Part shown: piece after piece, positions 4,551 through 5,725 of the stretch
Numbering within the stretch: position 1 is the first letter of the stretch
How the letters are laid out: each line of letters begins with the position of its first letter
NCBI GenBank assembly: GCA_003158755.1
Contig: PMLF01000256.1
Location: 14,998-20,722, forward strand
DNA length: 5,725 bases
Direction of reading: 5' to 3'
Source: Elusimicrobiota bacterium
Lineage (GTDB): Bacteria; Elusimicrobiota; Elusimicrobia; FEN-1173
Program-made: the position numbers and the translations under genes
The notes under the pieces: model-generated
Told to the model about the DNA's origin: nothing
The model's input: the letters and a program-made list of their open reading frames with translations, nothing else
Databases searched by the model: none

Positions 4551-5725
4551 ATGAATTTTCAAGACATGTTGCGCGGACTCATCGAGCACGGGAAGGAAGC
4601 GGGGTTCCTGACCTACGAGGACATCTCCCAGAAGCTTCCCGAAACGAACCTGACCACCGAGGAGCTGGACTCCCTGTTCGGCACCTTGGAGGAACTGGGC
4701 ATCGACGTGGTGGAGAAGGGCGAGGAGCCCGGACGGCCCAAGGCGGACAGCCCGGAGGAATCTGCCCTTCCCGAGGTTGAGCTGGATACCCAGAACTCGA
4801 TCCGCATGTACCTTTCCGAAATGGGAAAGGTGCCGCTTCTCACTCGCGAGCAGGAAGTGTCCCTGGCCCGCAGCATCAAGGAGAACGAGAAGGTGCTGAA
4901 GCTCCTCGTGCTCGAAAGCCCCATCACCTACTCGGAAATCCGCAACTGGGAGCAGCTGCTCGAGCAGGACGAGATGACGCCCAAGGAACTGATGCCCCGA
5001 GGTCGGCGCACGTCGGCCGAACTTTCCGGTATGCGGCGGCGCGTCAAGACCGTCGTGTCCGCCATCACCCAGAGCGAAAAGAAAATCCTCCAATTGGAGG
5101 AAAAGCTCGCCGGAATTAAGGACGAGGCCAAGAGGGCGCCCCTTCTTGAAAAAGCTTCGGAAGAGCGCCGCGAAATCGTCAACCGCATCGTGGGACTGGA
5201 CCTGAACCAGGACAAAATCAAGCGTCTCGTCAACAAGATCAAGAACTTGGGCGCCAAAGTGCGGGAGCATCAGGACGAGATCCAGCGCTATGAAAAGCGG
5301 CTGCGGCTGCCCTACCCCGAACTGAAAAAACTTTACCACAAGGCCCTCGCCAAGACGGTCACTCCGGCGGCGTTTCACCGCGTGACGGGTTACACGTTGA
5401 CGGGCATCGAAGCCACCATGCAGAACATCGAGGCGATCCAGCTGCGCATCGCCAACATGGGGCGGATGCTGCCGATTCCCGTGAATGACCTGTCGGCCTT
5501 GGACCTCCGCATCCGGGAGCTGGAGGATCTTATCCTTCGGGATAAGCTCCAGCTCATCAAGGCCAATCTGCGGCTGGTGGTTTCCATCGCCAAGAAACAC
5601 GTGGGCTCCAACCTAGAACTGTCGGACCTGATCCAAGAGGGCGGTCTCGGGCTCATCAAGGCCGTCGAGAAGTTCGAGTGGAAGCGCGGGTTCAAGTTCT
5701 CCACGTATGCCACCTGGTGGATCCG
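4551..5725 (+). CDS. rpoD: RNA polymerase primary sigma factor, sigma70 family (3' partial)
   Basis: This is the housekeeping sigma factor that directs RNA polymerase to -10/-35 promoters. 391 complete codons are visible and the gene runs off the window. Region 1.1 occupies about 1-55 (LIEHGKEAGFLTYEDIS), the domain that gates DNA entry to the active site and marks primary group 1 sigma factors. An acidic linker follows, then region 1.2 at about 79-113 (NSIRMYLSEMGKVPLLTREQ). A charged, helical, probably partly coiled-coil non-conserved region spans about 114-328. Region 2.1 begins at DKLQLIKANLRLVVSIAKKH (331-350), then 2.2 (DLIQEGGLGLIKAVEKFEW, 359-377) and the start of 2.3 (FKFSTYATWWI), whose aromatic residues melt the -10 element. 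Regions 2.4, 3 and 4 lie beyond the edge. Lys and Glu codons lean to AAG and GAG, and base composition is more balanced than in the upstream sugar genes, consistent with higher expression. It is the last gene of the rpsU-dnaG-rpoD set. Confidence 0.96.
   Translation, partial: MNFQDMLRGLIEHGKEAGFLTYEDISQKLPETNLTTEELDSLFGTLEELGIDVVEKGEEPGRPKADSPEESALPEVELDTQNSIRMYLSEMGKVPLLTREQEVSLARSIKENEKVLKLLVLESPITYSEIRNWEQLLEQDEMTPKELMPRGRRTSAELSGMRRRVKTVVSAITQSEKKILQLEEKLAGIKDEAKRAPLLEKASEERREIVNRIVGLDLNQDKIKRLVNKIKNLGAKVREHQDEIQRYEKRLRLPYPELKKLYHKALAKTVTPAAFHRVTGYTLTGIEATMQNIEAIQLRIANMGRMLPIPVNDLSALDLRIRELEDLILRDKLQLIKANLRLVVSIAKKHVGSNLELSDLIQEGGLGLIKAVEKFEWKRGFKFSTYATWWI
5525..5550 (+). other. Intragenic UUCG-tetraloop hairpin in rpoD
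   Basis: CTTATCC (5529-5535) and GGATAAG (5540-5546) form a perfect 7-bp stem closed by TTCG (5536-5539) with a C-G closing pair, the exceptionally stable cUUCGg type. After one T/C mismatch (5528/5547), three more pairs (5525-5527 with 5548-5550) extend it. It lies in codons for EDLILRDKL at the border of the non-conserved region and region 2.1. It may be chance from the amino-acid sequence, or a functional mRNA structure. Confidence 0.45.

Noticed and set aside
4545..5600. Long antisense open frame of 351 codons opposite rpoD
   Set aside because: It is a composition shadow of the rpoD codons: the sense strand gives an unmistakable sigma70 protein and the antisense product has no recognisable domain or start signal.

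Overview
This window is a GC-rich (roughly 60-65% by eye) bacterial chromosomal segment with six genes, all on the + strand and tightly packed. In order they are: the 3' part of an NAD-dependent nucleotide-sugar epimerase (5' end cut by the window edge), a sugar-1-phosphate nucleotidyltransferase with a C-terminal hexapeptide-repeat domain, a HinT-type histidine-triad protein, ribosomal protein S21 (rpsU), DNA primase (dnaG), and the 5' two-thirds of the primary sigma factor (rpoD, cut by the window edge). The last three form the classical macromolecular-synthesis operon order rpsU-dnaG-rpoD. Lineage cannot be fixed from this alone. The RpoD carries a long non-conserved region of about 215 residues between regions 1.2 and 2, as in Proteobacteria and several other Gram-negative-type phyla, and unlike Firmicutes SigA. 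The DnaG has a variant zinc site. A deep-branching or uncultivated Gram-negative-type phylum is plausible, but this is inference.

Layout. Positions 1-2003 hold two translationally coupled nucleotide-sugar genes (ATGA overlap), probably the end of a polysaccharide or glycan precursor operon. A well-formed sigma70-type promoter (TTGATA-N17-TAGAAT, 1978-2006) lies over the end of the second gene. It would start transcription at or within a base or two of the hinT ATG, predicting a leaderless mRNA. hinT (2013-2357) is followed by a GC-rich hairpin with an 8-T tract (2385-2422), a textbook intrinsic terminator, immediately before the strong Shine-Dalgarno of rpsU. I see no convincing promoter between hinT and rpsU, so the hairpin could act as an attenuator for readthrough into rpsU-dnaG-rpoD.

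The macromolecular-synthesis operon shows graded translation signals: strong SD for rpsU, none visible for dnaG, strong SD for rpoD. This matches the well-known need for much S21, little primase and intermediate sigma factor. A nested hairpin fills the 74-nt rpsU-dnaG gap. No stretch longer than 300 bases lacks a gene.

There is no CRISPR array, insertion sequence, tRNA or rRNA gene, and nothing that looks like a new multi-gene system. The interest here is in small-scale regulation (leaderless promoter, attenuator-like terminator, intragenic UUCG hairpin) and in two primase motif variants.
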